From positions 248,001 to 312,000 of the forward strand of contig JAEYNX010000020.1 in assembly GCA_023412215.1 (NCBI GenBank): a stretch of DNA of 64,000 nucleotides. Direction: 5' to 3'. The notes below the pieces were generated by a model. That model did no database searches. It was not told the DNA's origin and saw only the letters and a program-made list of their open reading frames with translations. This stretch comes from Bacillota bacterium. Lineage in GTDB: Bacteria > Bacillota > Clostridia > Oscillospirales > Ruminococcaceae. Both the position numbers and the translations under genes were made by a program. Below, piece by piece: positions 24,029 through 32,399 of this stretch. Every line of letters begins with the position of its first letter. Positions within the stretch are counted from its first letter, which is position 1.

Positions 24029-24282
24029 GAAATCTCCTCCTAAAAGCTTCATTAATCTCGCGTTAATAATTTTGTCATTTTCTATCATATTTTATCATGG
24101 AAATGCTCGCTTAACAAGCTTTTACAATCCCTTCCCCGCAAGAATTTCTTTCGCCCTTTGCGAGTGAAAGTTTACGGTGCCCTAACAACCTGAACACTTT
24201 TTCAACACAATTGTATGGTATCTTGCAGTTAATAATGGGTGAGCGGGCGAGCAGCCTTGTATAAAAGGAGCATTACAGAGCC

Positions 24283-24969
24283 ATGGAGACCAAGATACTG
24301 ATTGCGGAAGATGAAAAGAAGATACGCCATATCGTTGCAAGCTACCTGATACGCGAGGGCTACAGGGTGGTGGAGGCGGCGGACGGGCTCAAGCTGCTCG
24401 AACAGTACAGTAAGCATGAGGACGCCTCGCTGATCATCCTTGATGTGATGATGCCGGGCAAAAACGGCTTTGAAGTCTGCCGCGAGGTGCGCAGGCATTC
24501 GGATATCCCCGTACTGATGCTCACGGCACGGGATACCGAGAGCGATGAGGTGACGGGCTTTAACTGCGGTGCCGATGAATACATCTCAAAGCCCTTCAGC
24601 CCCACCATCCTCGTCACGCGCGTAAAAAACCTGCTTCGCCGCACCGCCTCGTGCGATTTAAGCGACATCACCCTCGGGGAGCTGTGCATCCACTACCGCG
24701 AGCGCTCCGTTACCATCGGGCAGCGGCAGATCACCCTCACCCCCAAGGAGTTTGACCTGCTCTATTTTCTGGCGAAGAACAAGAATATCGTCCTTTCGCG
24801 CGATCAAATCATCTCCGCGGTGTGGGATATCGACTATGTGGGCGACGACCGCACCGTAGACACCCACATCAAATGCCTTCGCACCAAGCTCGGCGCGTAT
24901 GCCGCGCGCATCATCACCCTGCGGAAGGTGGGCTATAAGTTTGAATGGAACAATGAAGTGGGGCATTAA
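24283..24969 (+). CDS. OmpR/PhoB-type response regulator
   Basis: 228 residues. The receiver domain (1-120) has the acidic pair ED (9-10), phosphoacceptor D54 in IILDVMMPGKNGFE, Thr81 in MLTARD and K103 in ISKPF. The C-terminal winged helix (130-225) shows ITLTPKEFDLLYFLAKNKN, LSRDQIISAVW, RTVDTHIKCLRTKLG and the closing RKVGYKFE. It is translationally coupled to the sensor kinase (17-base overlap). The MacAB-like pump genes lie downstream on the same strand, after a REP cluster, and are the natural candidates for its target. Confidence 0.95.
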   Translation: METKILIAEDEKKIRHIVASYLIREGYRVVEAADGLKLLEQYSKHEDASLIILDVMMPGKNGFEVCREVRRHSDIPVLMLTARDTESDEVTGFNCGADEYISKPFSPTILVTRVKNLLRRTASCDLSDITLGELCIHYRERSVTIGQRQITLTPKEFDLLYFLAKNKNIVLSRDQIISAVWDIDYVGDDRTVDTHIKCLRTKLGAYAARIITLRKVGYKFEWNNEVGH

Positions 24970-26518
24970 AAAGAAGCTGTTTCTCATCATCCTGGTGGTG
25001 CTGTGCGTCAATGTCGTCGTGCTGCTGTTTGCGGGCTCGGCGCTTTTTGAGTCGCTCTACCAGTTTAACAAGCTCAGCGAGCTTAAACAGGCCGCCGCGC
25101 GCATCAAAACCGCCTATCGGCAGAGCGGAGAGGATATCTACACCGAGATGTACGCGCTCGAGGGCAGGAACAACATGTCGTACCTGCTTTCTCTAAACGA
25201 GGATCAAAGCAAGCTTAATATCCTGTACGGCCCGCACATCTTTGAGGGGAGCGGTTTGGGGCAATTAAGCCCGCCCCCCGGAGGGGCCGACAGCAGGGTT
25301 ATCCGTCAGGGCGACTCCGCCGTTTGGCTGCGCGCGCGCCTGCCGTTTGGCGAGCACCTTTTAGAGGAGGTGAAAGCCCTAGACAGCAAGCAGCTTCTCG
25401 TGAATATACAGGGAAACGAGCGGCTGCAGATGCTTTATGTGCTTACCGAGCTTTCAGATAACCTCTACCTGTATATCGAAACGCCCAAGGCCTACATTCA
25501 ATCGGTTTCCGACCTTGCGGTAAAGTACACGGCAATGCTTTCCATCGTCATCCTGCTGGTGGGGGCGGTGTTCATCTACCTGATGGTGGGGCGCATTACA
25601 AAGCCGATACAGAATGTGCAGCAGGTGGCCGACAGGCTGGCAAAGCTCGATTTTTCGCAGCGCTGCACGGTGCACGGGGGCGACGAGATTGCGCTGCTCG
25701 CTTTAAGCGTCAACAACATGTCGCTGCAGCTCGAGGCAAATATCCAAACCCTGCGCGAGGCGAACGCGGTGCTGCAGGGCGACCTTGAGCGCCAGCAGCA
25801 GATCGACAAAATGCGTAAGGAGTTTATCGCAAACGTATCGCACGACTTCAAGACCCCGCTCACCCTGGTTGTAAGCTACGCCGAGGCGCTGCGCGACGCG
25901 GGCGATGAGGGAGTAAGCTGCGAGTACGCCGATGTGATCATCGACGAGGGTAACCGCATGTCGTCGCTGGTGGGCAGGCTTCTGCGCCTGTCGCAGCTCG
26001 AGAGCGGGGTGGAGCGCCTAAACCGCGACAACTTCTGTGTAAACGACGTCGTCGACGAGGTGGTAGGCAGTTATAAGCTGATGGCGCAGAAGAAGGCCCT
26101 TGCGGTGGAGCGCGACATCCGCGAGCCGTATATCGTGAGCGCCGACTACCAAAAGCTTGCGCAGGTGCTTATCAACCTGTTTGAGAACGCCGTCAAATAC
26201 GCCCCGCAGGGCGGGCGCATCGTGGTGAGTGCACGGCCTGAAGGGGGCAAATGCGTGGTATCGGTGTACAATTCCGGCTCAAACATCCCGGGGGAGGAGA
26301 TCGACAACATCTTCTTAAGCTTCTACCGCGCCGATAAAGCCCGCGTGCGCGACATGCAGAGCTACGGCCTCGGTCTTGCCATCGTCAAAACCATCATGGA
26401 GCTGCACGGCAACCGCTACGGCGTGCAAAACGAGCAGGACGGCGTCACCTTCTGGGTGGAGCTGGACATCGCCGAGCTGGATGAGAGCGGAGCGGACGAC
26501 AGTACAATAGACGAGTAG
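24953..26518 (+). CDS. Sensor histidine kinase with HAMP domain
   Basis: 521 residues. A first membrane helix (8-28) and a second (about 190-212) enclose an extracytoplasmic sensor of about 160 residues with no known signature. A HAMP linker follows (RITKPIQNVQQVADRLAKLD). The dimerisation/phosphoacceptor motif is FIANVSHDFKTPL (about His297). The ATPase domain has NLFENAVKYAP (N-box) and YGLGLAIVKTIMELHG (G2). An ATG inside the end of the regulator gene is the start. The stop codon TAG is itself part of a REP palindrome head (GTAGGG), so the C-terminus seems to have been set by a REP insertion. Confidence 0.95.
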   Translation: MKWGIKKKLFLIILVVLCVNVVVLLFAGSALFESLYQFNKLSELKQAAARIKTAYRQSGEDIYTEMYALEGRNNMSYLLSLNEDQSKLNILYGPHIFEGSGLGQLSPPPGGADSRVIRQGDSAVWLRARLPFGEHLLEEVKALDSKQLLVNIQGNERLQMLYVLTELSDNLYLYIETPKAYIQSVSDLAVKYTAMLSIVILLVGAVFIYLMVGRITKPIQNVQQVADRLAKLDFSQRCTVHGGDEIALLALSVNNMSLQLEANIQTLREANAVLQGDLERQQQIDKMRKEFIANVSHDFKTPLTLVVSYAEALRDAGDEGVSCEYADVIIDEGNRMSSLVGRLLRLSQLESGVERLNRDNFCVNDVVDEVVGSYKLMAQKKALAVERDIREPYIVSADYQKLAQVLINLFENAVKYAPQGGRIVVSARPEGGKCVVSVYNSGSNIPGEEIDNIFLSFYRADKARVRDMQSYGLGLAIVKTIMELHGNRYGVQNEQDGVTFWVELDIAELDESGADDSTIDE

Positions 26519-26955
26519 GGAACGGTCTTGGCCGTTCCGCCCCCCGCCGTAAGTATTCGCCCGCAGATGAGAAACCCGGTGCGGCTGTTCAGACTGCGGG
26601 CGGCGAAACATCGCCCCTGTTGCGGGCATGACCGCGGGACGTCGAGAACGCCGTCCCCTACAAGCCTTGCCATCGGCATGAGGTTTGGTTGTAGGGGCGA
26701 ATGGCGTTCGCCCGTGGTTTTAGCACCATGTTGTGTGTGGAAACGAGGTTTCCATACATACGGCTAGCCCCACGGATGCGCGCCCGAGCATTCATATCGT
26801 TGTAGCCCGCATCGCGCAACGATACATCGGGTCGTTCCCTGCGCATCTGTCGTGGGTGCGATAAAATAGAGGCGGAGGGTTTACCGCGGGCGAACGAAGT
26901 TCGCCCCTACAGGGAACGAAATTACGCCGTAGGCACAGGGCTTGCCCCTGTCCGC
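26515..26955. repeat. Cluster of REP-like palindromes
   Basis: Six palindromes with a GTAGG(G) head and a CCCGC or CCGC tail lie in 440 bases. They are at 26515-26540 (+), 26596-26620 (-, head decayed to ACAGGGG), 26634-26661 (-), 26691-26714 (+), 26886-26910 (-) and 26929-26955 (+). The pair 26691/26886 has arms GGGGCGAA(C)/GTTCGCCC, spans 220 bases in inverted orientation (REPIN-like), and shares its arm sequence with the palindromes inside the RAYT gene at 52378-52980. No gene is supported in 26519-27199. Confidence 0.8.
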
Positions 26956-26972
26956 ATGAGAGCTATCATCAG

Positions 26973-27008
26973 CAGCCGACAGCCTTTTCCAGACGTCGGC
27001 TGTTTTTC
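26973..27008 (+). terminator. Terminator of the two-component operon
   Basis: AGCCGAC (26974-26980) and GTCGGCT (26995-27001) form a stem followed by GTTTTTCTT. It lies after the REP cluster and before the efflux operon. Confidence 0.75.
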
Positions 27009-27199
27009 TTGGATATGGCTTCCTTGGAATAATCATATTTCTTATTTAAAAATTGATACAGGCTCTTAACAATTTGTCGGTAAAGTTCTCACGTTTCCAT
27101 CACAGAAGCGTCATATCATTTTTCCAGAGCCTAGCACATCAGGCAACAGTCTCGGTATCAGGCGGCAAACCGCCGCACGCGGAAAGGTTGAGTACGACA

Positions 27200-28789
27200 A
27201 TGGCCGACACTAAAAATACGCTCGTTTATAAACACAGAAAACTTTTTATCCTCCTCGCAGCCGCACTGGTAGTTGCCGGTGCGGTGATTGCCGCCATATT
27301 TCTGTTCGGCGGCAAGAAGGAAGAGACCCAAAGCCTGTTTAAAGAGTCCCCCGTTGCGCGCGGGGATTTGACGGTGGGTATTACCGAAAGCGGCACGGCC
27401 GCGCTGCAGAGCGAATCGGTGGTGTACGACTTCACCGCCGAGGTGGAGCAGGTAAGCGTCAAGGCGGGCCAGCGGGTGCAAAAGGGCGACGTACTGGCGA
27501 CCCTCTCCGCCGAAAGCCTGCAGCAGGAGCTGGATAAGCTTGAGCTTGATTACGAAAAGAGCACGCTGCAGCTCAGTAAGGCGCTCGTTGACCAAAAGGT
27601 GCAGAACATCAGCGACAAGTATACATATGAGAGCAATCAGGCGCTCGCCGACTCCGCGCCGCTGCAGTATGACGCGACCCTCGACGAGCTGTACAGCGCC
27701 ATCAACGATACGCAGGACACAATGGCCGAACTGGACGAACAGCGCGAAGAGTACGAGGACGCGCTGGACAGCGGCGTTTACGAAGACAATAATGTCGCCG
27801 CGCTTCGCATCCTCATGAATACCGCAAAGAACGAATACGACCGCCTTAAGGCCCAGCAGGCCGCGCTCGTGCCGGGCGACAGCAGCCTGGACGGCGAGGT
27901 AAAAGCCGCCTTAGACGCCTACAATAAGGCCAAGGACGATTACGATAAGGCCTACGCCAGCTACGTGCTTGACTACGACGAGATCGAGGATAAGCTTAAG
28001 CAGCTGGACGACCAGTACGACACGGCGCAGCTGAAGTACGAGCAGCAGCAGGCGAGCCTCGCGCTTAACGAGCTGCAGGCACAATCCAAGAAGGATCAGG
28101 ACCTTTCCACGGCGGAAAACGCACAGCAGCTTTACAACATCGCGGTGGCGCAAACCAACAACGAAATCGCCACCCAGAAGCTTAACCTCAAAACCCTTGA
28201 ACTGCAGATGGAGGAGCTGAAAAAGAGCCTCGAGAACACCTCGGTTACCGCCCCCTGCGCGGGCATTGTGATGTCGGTGGGCTATCAGGCGGGGGACGCG
28301 ATTAACAAAAACACCGCGCTCTTTACCCTCTCGAACAGCGAGAATGTGTACGTCAACGTGAGCATCGCGCAGGAGGATATCAACTCGATCGAGATCGGCA
28401 AAGAGGCGCTGGTGGCGCTGGACGCGTTCGAGGGCATTCCCCTCGACGGCGTGGTGGACAGCATCACCACCAGCCCCGCGCGCGCCGCTTCCTCTACGGT
28501 GAGCTACACCGTTACGGTGAAGCTCTCGGGGGATACCGCACAGATCTACGAAGGCATGACGGGCGACGTCACCTTTGTTTCCAAGCAGAAGAAGGATGTG
28601 CTCTACGTCTCCAACCGCGCGGTTTACATCGAGAACGAAAAGCAGTATGTCAAGATCAAGGATGAAAGCGGCAACCCCAAGGCGGTGGAGGTGACCACCG
28701 GCTTTTCGGACGGCAGCAACGTGGAGGTGCTCTCCGGCTTAAACGAGGGGGATGTGGCGCTGATTGAAGGCAAGGTGACGCTGCAATGA
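27200..28789 (+). CDS. Efflux pump periplasmic adaptor-like subunit (HlyD/MacA family)
   Basis: 529 residues. A membrane anchor (FILLAAALVVAGAVIAAIFL, near 15-35) is followed by a biotinyl-lipoyl-like half (GTAALQSESVVYDFTAEV, then VKAGQRVQKGDVLATL). A long alpha-helical hairpin of about 250 residues comes next, rich in Gln, Asp, Lys and Tyr (LKQLDDQYDTAQLKYEQQQA). Then come the second lipoyl half (VTAPCAGIVMSVGYQAGD) and beta-barrel parts. The hairpin is much longer than in MacA. In a monoderm cell it would stand outside the membrane beside the permease. The start is placed before the anchor; an upstream in-frame start adds an unrelated leader. The permease gene overlaps it by four bases. 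Confidence 0.88.
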   Translation: MADTKNTLVYKHRKLFILLAAALVVAGAVIAAIFLFGGKKEETQSLFKESPVARGDLTVGITESGTAALQSESVVYDFTAEVEQVSVKAGQRVQKGDVLATLSAESLQQELDKLELDYEKSTLQLSKALVDQKVQNISDKYTYESNQALADSAPLQYDATLDELYSAINDTQDTMAELDEQREEYEDALDSGVYEDNNVAALRILMNTAKNEYDRLKAQQAALVPGDSSLDGEVKAALDAYNKAKDDYDKAYASYVLDYDEIEDKLKQLDDQYDTAQLKYEQQQASLALNELQAQSKKDQDLSTAENAQQLYNIAVAQTNNEIATQKLNLKTLELQMEELKKSLENTSVTAPCAGIVMSVGYQAGDAINKNTALFTLSNSENVYVNVSIAQEDINSIEIGKEALVALDAFEGIPLDGVVDSITTSPARAASSTVSYTVTVKLSGDTAQIYEGMTGDVTFVSKQKKDVLYVSNRAVYIENEKQYVKIKDESGNPKAVEVTTGFSDGSNVEVLSGLNEGDVALIEGKVTLQ

Positions 28790-30144
28790 GGCTGGGCGAG
28801 CTTACACACCTTGTATGGATAAACATTGTAGAGAACAAGTTTAAGGTGCTGCTCACCTCGCTTGGCATCATCGTGGGCGCCGCGACCATCGTGCTGGTAA
28901 TTGCCATCGGGCGCGGCGGGCAGATGGACGTGGCCGACCAGTTTAAGAACCTGAGCGCGGGCGCCATCGAGGTGACCAACCGCGTCGCCAGCGGCTTTGG
29001 TGAGCTGTTTGCCTCGGGAGACTTCCCTGCGGGAGGGGCCATGCCAAGCGGCGGGCAGGACAGCTTTCGCGCACAATCGGGCGGGGGGCGCGCGCAGGGA
29101 GGGGGAGGCTTCTCGGGCGGCGGTGCCGGTGGGTTTACCGTGGTTATGGGCGGCATGATTGGCAACACCATGAACATCACCCTCACGGAGGACGATCTGG
29201 AGGAGATCCGGCTGTTTGTACCCGACATTGCGGTTTCCACCATCTCGGCCAACACCAAGACCTCGGTGCTGGGCGGCACGATGGAGGAGGAAAGCGACTA
29301 CACCGTTGCGGGCGTCAAGCCCGAGTACGCGGACATCAGCAACTTAAGGCTCGCCGTCGGCGACTTTATTACCGATGAGAACGACAAAGCCTCGCAGAAG
29401 GTTGCGGTCATCGGCTACAACCTCGCACTCGATATGTTCGACAGCCTTATCGACGCCTACGACAGCACGGTGGAGATCGACGGCAGGAGCTATACCGTGG
29501 TGGGCATCCTGCAGCAGATGGGCTCGGTCACCTCGGGCATCAGCCCGGACGACGCCATCTTTGTGCCCTATACCACCGCCGAGAAGTACGTCATCGGGCG
29601 CAGCATCTCGCCGCAGATTACCGTTGTGGCGAGCGATGTAGACGAGGTGCCGGCGGTGATGGAGAACATCCAGTCGGTATTAAGCGAGCGCCACAACGGC
29701 GCTTCCTTTTCGGTAACCGACGCGGGCAGCAAGATGGAGGCCGCCACTCAGTCGGCCAACACGCTGTCGCTCTTGCTGATCGCGGTGGCGAGCATCGTGT
29801 TTATCGTGGGCGGTATCGGCATTATGAACGTACTGTTTGTCTCGGTGAAGGAGCGCACGCGCGAGATCGGCGTGCTTAAGGCGCTGGGCGCCTCCAAACG
29901 CGATATCCTGCTGGAGTTTTTGTTTGAGGCAAACGCCATCAGCACCTTTGGCGGCGTGATAGGCGTGGCGCTTAGCTTCTGCTTGGTGCCCTTGGTGCGC
30001 TATACGGGGATGCGGGTGGAGCCGAGCCTTACCGGCGCGGTGCTGGCGCTGGTGTTTGCGGTGGTAACGGGCACGGTGTTCGGCTTTTACCCCGCGTTTA
30101 AGGCGGCCTCACTCGTCCCCATCGAGGCGCTGAACCAGGAATAG
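28786..30144 (+). CDS. MacB/FtsX-type ABC transporter permease
   Basis: 452 residues. An N-terminal helix (KVLLTSLGIIVGAATIVLVIA, 18-40) is followed by a large extracytoplasmic MacB-PCD domain and three C-terminal helices (about 320-345, 375-400 and 408-430) with the FtsX motif TREIGVLKALGASKRDI. Residues 85-125 are an unusual Gly-rich insertion (SGGGRAQGGGGFSGGGAGGF). The protein lacks its own ATPase; that is encoded two genes on. ATG overlaps the adaptor stop codon (ATGA). It is likely a mechanotransmission-type pump for antimicrobial peptides or lipids under the control of the preceding two-component system (inference). Confidence 0.92.
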   Translation: MRLGELTHLVWINIVENKFKVLLTSLGIIVGAATIVLVIAIGRGGQMDVADQFKNLSAGAIEVTNRVASGFGELFASGDFPAGGAMPSGGQDSFRAQSGGGRAQGGGGFSGGGAGGFTVVMGGMIGNTMNITLTEDDLEEIRLFVPDIAVSTISANTKTSVLGGTMEEESDYTVAGVKPEYADISNLRLAVGDFITDENDKASQKVAVIGYNLALDMFDSLIDAYDSTVEIDGRSYTVVGILQQMGSVTSGISPDDAIFVPYTTAEKYVIGRSISPQITVVASDVDEVPAVMENIQSVLSERHNGASFSVTDAGSKMEAATQSANTLSLLLIAVASIVFIVGGIGIMNVLFVSVKERTREIGVLKALGASKRDILLEFLFEANAISTFGGVIGVALSFCLVPLVRYTGMRVEPSLTGAVLALVFAVVTGTVFGFYPAFKAASLVPIEALNQE

Positions 30145-30176
30145 ACGATAACGGTATGAAAGGACATTGATCGGTG

Positions 30177-30851
30177 ATGAAAAGGCTTTATGCGCTTATA
30201 ATGGCGGCTCTGCTGCTTCTCTCGGGCTGCGCGCAGCAGGCGGCGGAGGGCACACAGGCTCCGGAGCAGGACACGGTATCGGGGGCGGGCGGCGAGCGCG
30301 GTGACTGGGGGAACGGCGGGCGTATGCAGCTGCCCGAAAACCAGTCGCGGGTATACGGCAAGATCAAAGAGATATACGGCAACGAGATCGAGCTTCAGGT
30401 GGGCACCATGAAGCTGCCCGCGGGCGCAAGCGGGGATTTTCAAGTTCCCGACGCGAGCGGCGGGCAGGATGTAGACAGCGAGCAGCGGGAAAAGATCAAG
30501 GAAAGGGTGGAGCAGTGGCAAAACAGCGCAAGCGGGGCCCCCGAGGGTGACCGGCAGGGCAACAACGGGCGGCAAAACGGCCAGGCGCCTCAAGGCGGCC
30601 GGCAAGGCGGGGCCGGCTTTACGGGCGGCGCAAGGCAGGGCGGCTTTTTAGGCGGTGTCGAGCTGGAGTACACGGACGAGACCAAAACCATTACCATTCC
30701 GGTGGGGCTAAAGCTCACCACAGGCATGGGGCCGAACGCCAAGGAGGCCGACTTCACCCAGCTTGCCAAGGATAACATCATCATGGTGATCGTTGAAAAG
30801 GGCGACGACGGCAGCGAAAAGGTGGTCTCGGTACAGCTTTTAAGCCAGTGA
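30177..30851 (+). CDS. Gly/Gln-rich lipoprotein of the efflux operon
   Basis: 224 residues. It has a type II signal peptide, LYALIMAALLLLSGC, with the lipobox LSGC, so the mature protein starts at a lipid-modified Cys. Residues 25-60 are acidic and Gly-rich. A short strand region (YGKIKEIYGNEIELQVG) comes next, then a low-complexity stretch of Gly, Gln, Arg and Asn (about 115-160, GGRQGGAGFTGGARQGG), then a second strand region (TKTITIPVGLKLTTGMG). I do not know a named family. It sits between the permease and ATPase genes and shares the Gly-rich style of the permease loop, so it may be a surface component of the pump. A GTG directly before the ATG is an alternative start. Confidence 0.75.
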   Translation: MKRLYALIMAALLLLSGCAQQAAEGTQAPEQDTVSGAGGERGDWGNGGRMQLPENQSRVYGKIKEIYGNEIELQVGTMKLPAGASGDFQVPDASGGQDVDSEQREKIKERVEQWQNSASGAPEGDRQGNNGRQNGQAPQGGRQGGAGFTGGARQGGFLGGVELEYTDETKTITIPVGLKLTTGMGPNAKEADFTQLAKDNIIMVIVEKGDDGSEKVVSVQLLSQ

Positions 30852-30883
30852 CGGCTTTAGATAGAATCGGAGGAACAAACGGC

Positions 30884-31549
30884 ATGATGATAGAAATGAA
30901 GGACATCAGCAAATCCTATCAGGTCGGAGCAGAGCGGCTGCAGGTGCTCACCGATATCTGCTTTGAGGTGGAAAAGGGCGATTTTGTGGCCATCCTAGGC
31001 CCCTCCGGCTCGGGAAAGTCCACCCTTATGAATATCATCGGCTGTATGGATAAGCCCGACGGCGGGGAGTACTATCTCGACAGCCACGCCGTGCACAGCT
31101 ACCCGGATAAAAAGCTCGCCGCCTTTCGCAACCACGAAATCGGCTTTGTGTTCCAGCGCTACCAGCTCATTGCGAAGTATTCGGTGCTGCAGAACGTCAT
31201 CATGCCGCTCCTGCTGCGCGGCGTCGCCCGCAAGGAGGCCGTCACGCAGAGCATGGAGCAGATAGAGCTGCTCGGCCTTTCCGAGCGCCTTGCGCACAAG
31301 CCCGCAGAGCTTTCGGGCGGGCAGCAGCAAAGGGTGGCCATTGCGCGGGCGCTGGTGGGCAGGCCCGCCATCCTGCTCGCCGACGAGCCGACGGGCGCCC
31401 TCGACAGCAACACCGGCAAAGAGGTGCTGGAGCTTTTTAAGCGCCTAAATGAGATGGGTAACACGATTATCATGATCACGCATGACCTTAACGTGGCCGC
31501 CTATGCCAAGCGGGTAGTAAAGATCATCGACGGCAGGCTGTATCACTGA
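30884..31549 (+). CDS. ABC transporter ATP-binding protein (MacB/LolD type)
   Basis: 221 residues. Walker A is GPSGSGKST, the Q-loop region is FVFQRYQL, the signature LSGGQQQR and Walker B ILLADEPTGALD, with the switch His in MITHDLNVAAYAKR. It powers the permease encoded upstream. The start at 30884 follows GGAGG by ten bases; an upstream in-frame ATG lies inside the lipoprotein gene end and would add 12 residues. It is the last gene of the four-gene pump operon; a terminator follows. Confidence 0.93.
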   Translation: MMIEMKDISKSYQVGAERLQVLTDICFEVEKGDFVAILGPSGSGKSTLMNIIGCMDKPDGGEYYLDSHAVHSYPDKKLAAFRNHEIGFVFQRYQLIAKYSVLQNVIMPLLLRGVARKEAVTQSMEQIELLGLSERLAHKPAELSGGQQQRVAIARALVGRPAILLADEPTGALDSNTGKEVLELFKRLNEMGNTIIMITHDLNVAAYAKRVVKIIDGRLYH

Positions 31550-31596
31550 ATCGGCCGTTCTAAGAATGCCTTTCTCATTTTCTTAACCGATAATAA

Positions 31597-31635
31597 CAAG
31601 CAAAAACAGGGGGGGTGTCCCTCCTGTTTTTGTCG
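31597..31635 (+). terminator. Terminator of the efflux operon
   Basis: AAAAACAGGGGGG pairs with CCCTCCTGTTTTT (one G-T and one bulge), with a T-run on the right and an A-run on the left. Confidence 0.85.
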
Positions 31636-31676
31636 CTTCGCGGTCTTTTACATTGTCGCTTCGCGGTCTTTTACAT
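31631..31676. repeat. Perfect 23-bp tandem duplication
   Basis: The 23-base unit beginning TGTCGCTTCGCGG and ending TTTTACAT occurs twice without a gap or mismatch (31631-31653 and 31654-31676), right after the efflux terminator. It has no coding role and looks recent. Confidence 0.85.
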
Positions 31677-31719
31677 AAGTTCTTGATGAAATCTTCGAGA
31701 TTGTGTACAATAAAAGCAG

Positions 31720-32262
31720 CTATAGGCCGATGTAATCCATGCTTTCTTCGAGGGGCCTGCGTGTCTTTTGGCGCAGGGTGTCGGTGGCCGCGTACCCCAC
31801 GGCAACCACCAGCCGGATGCGAGTAGAAGCGGGGATACCCAGCAGCCTTTTAAGCCCCTTTTCGTCAAACCAGCCCAGTATGCAGGTGGAAAGCCCCTGC
31901 TCAGTCGCGGCAAAGCAGAGGTGCGCCGCCGCAATGCCGATGTCCACCGAGGTAAAATCCTGGTGCTTGATCCCCGCGCCGATTTTTGTGAGCATGGGCC
32001 GGTGTGCTTTATCCTCCGAAACCACCACAAAGGCGGGTGCCTTTTCGGTAAAGCGGTTCGTGCCCATCTGCTGGGTAAGCTTCGCCACCTTAGGCGAGAG
32101 CTCAGGGCTGTTTGCCACGGTAAAATGCCACGGCTGGCTGTTGTTTGCCGAGGGAGCCAAACGCGCCGCTTTGAGGCATTCGATAAGCTTTTCCTTTTCC
32201 ACCGGCTGTTCGGCGTAGCTGCGGCAGCTTTCGCGCTGCAGCACCAGCTTTGAAAAATCCAA
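31720..32262 (-). CDS. Nitroreductase family protein
   Basis: 180 residues from a TTG start. FMN-binding patterns are VLQRESCRSYAEQPVEKEKL, AARLAPSANNSQPWHFTV and a C-terminal ILGWFDEKGLKRLLGIP plus RLVVAVGYAATD. It would reduce nitroaromatics, quinones or flavins. The longer frame begins with an ATG at 32280, but the AGGAGG at 32275-32270 lies inside that frame and exactly seven bases before the TTG at 32262, so the TTG is the true start. It is divergent from the AraC-type regulator gene, which starts about 140 bases away and may control it. Confidence 0.9.
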   Translation of the reverse strand: MDFSKLVLQRESCRSYAEQPVEKEKLIECLKAARLAPSANNSQPWHFTVANSPELSPKVAKLTQQMGTNRFTEKAPAFVVVSEDKAHRPMLTKIGAGIKHQDFTSVDIGIAAAHLCFAATEQGLSTCILGWFDEKGLKRLLGIPASTRIRLVVAVGYAATDTLRQKTRRPLEESMDYIGL

Positions 32263-32399
32263 CCCTGTTCCTCCTTTCATGCACGTTATGCAATAGTATT
32301 ATAATACGAATTCGTTGCTTAAAAAAGTAATTTTTTACTTTTTCAAATGCCGCCCCTTGGAGGAGAGTCAAGAGGGTTTCCTATCTTCCCCTTGCAGTT

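Noticed and set aside
26658..26846. 62-codon minus-strand frame in the REP cluster (ends of type LKPRANAIRP)
   Set aside because: It is translation of REP palindromes and the spacer; no ribosome site and no HUH or other motif, so not a RAYT relic that I can support.
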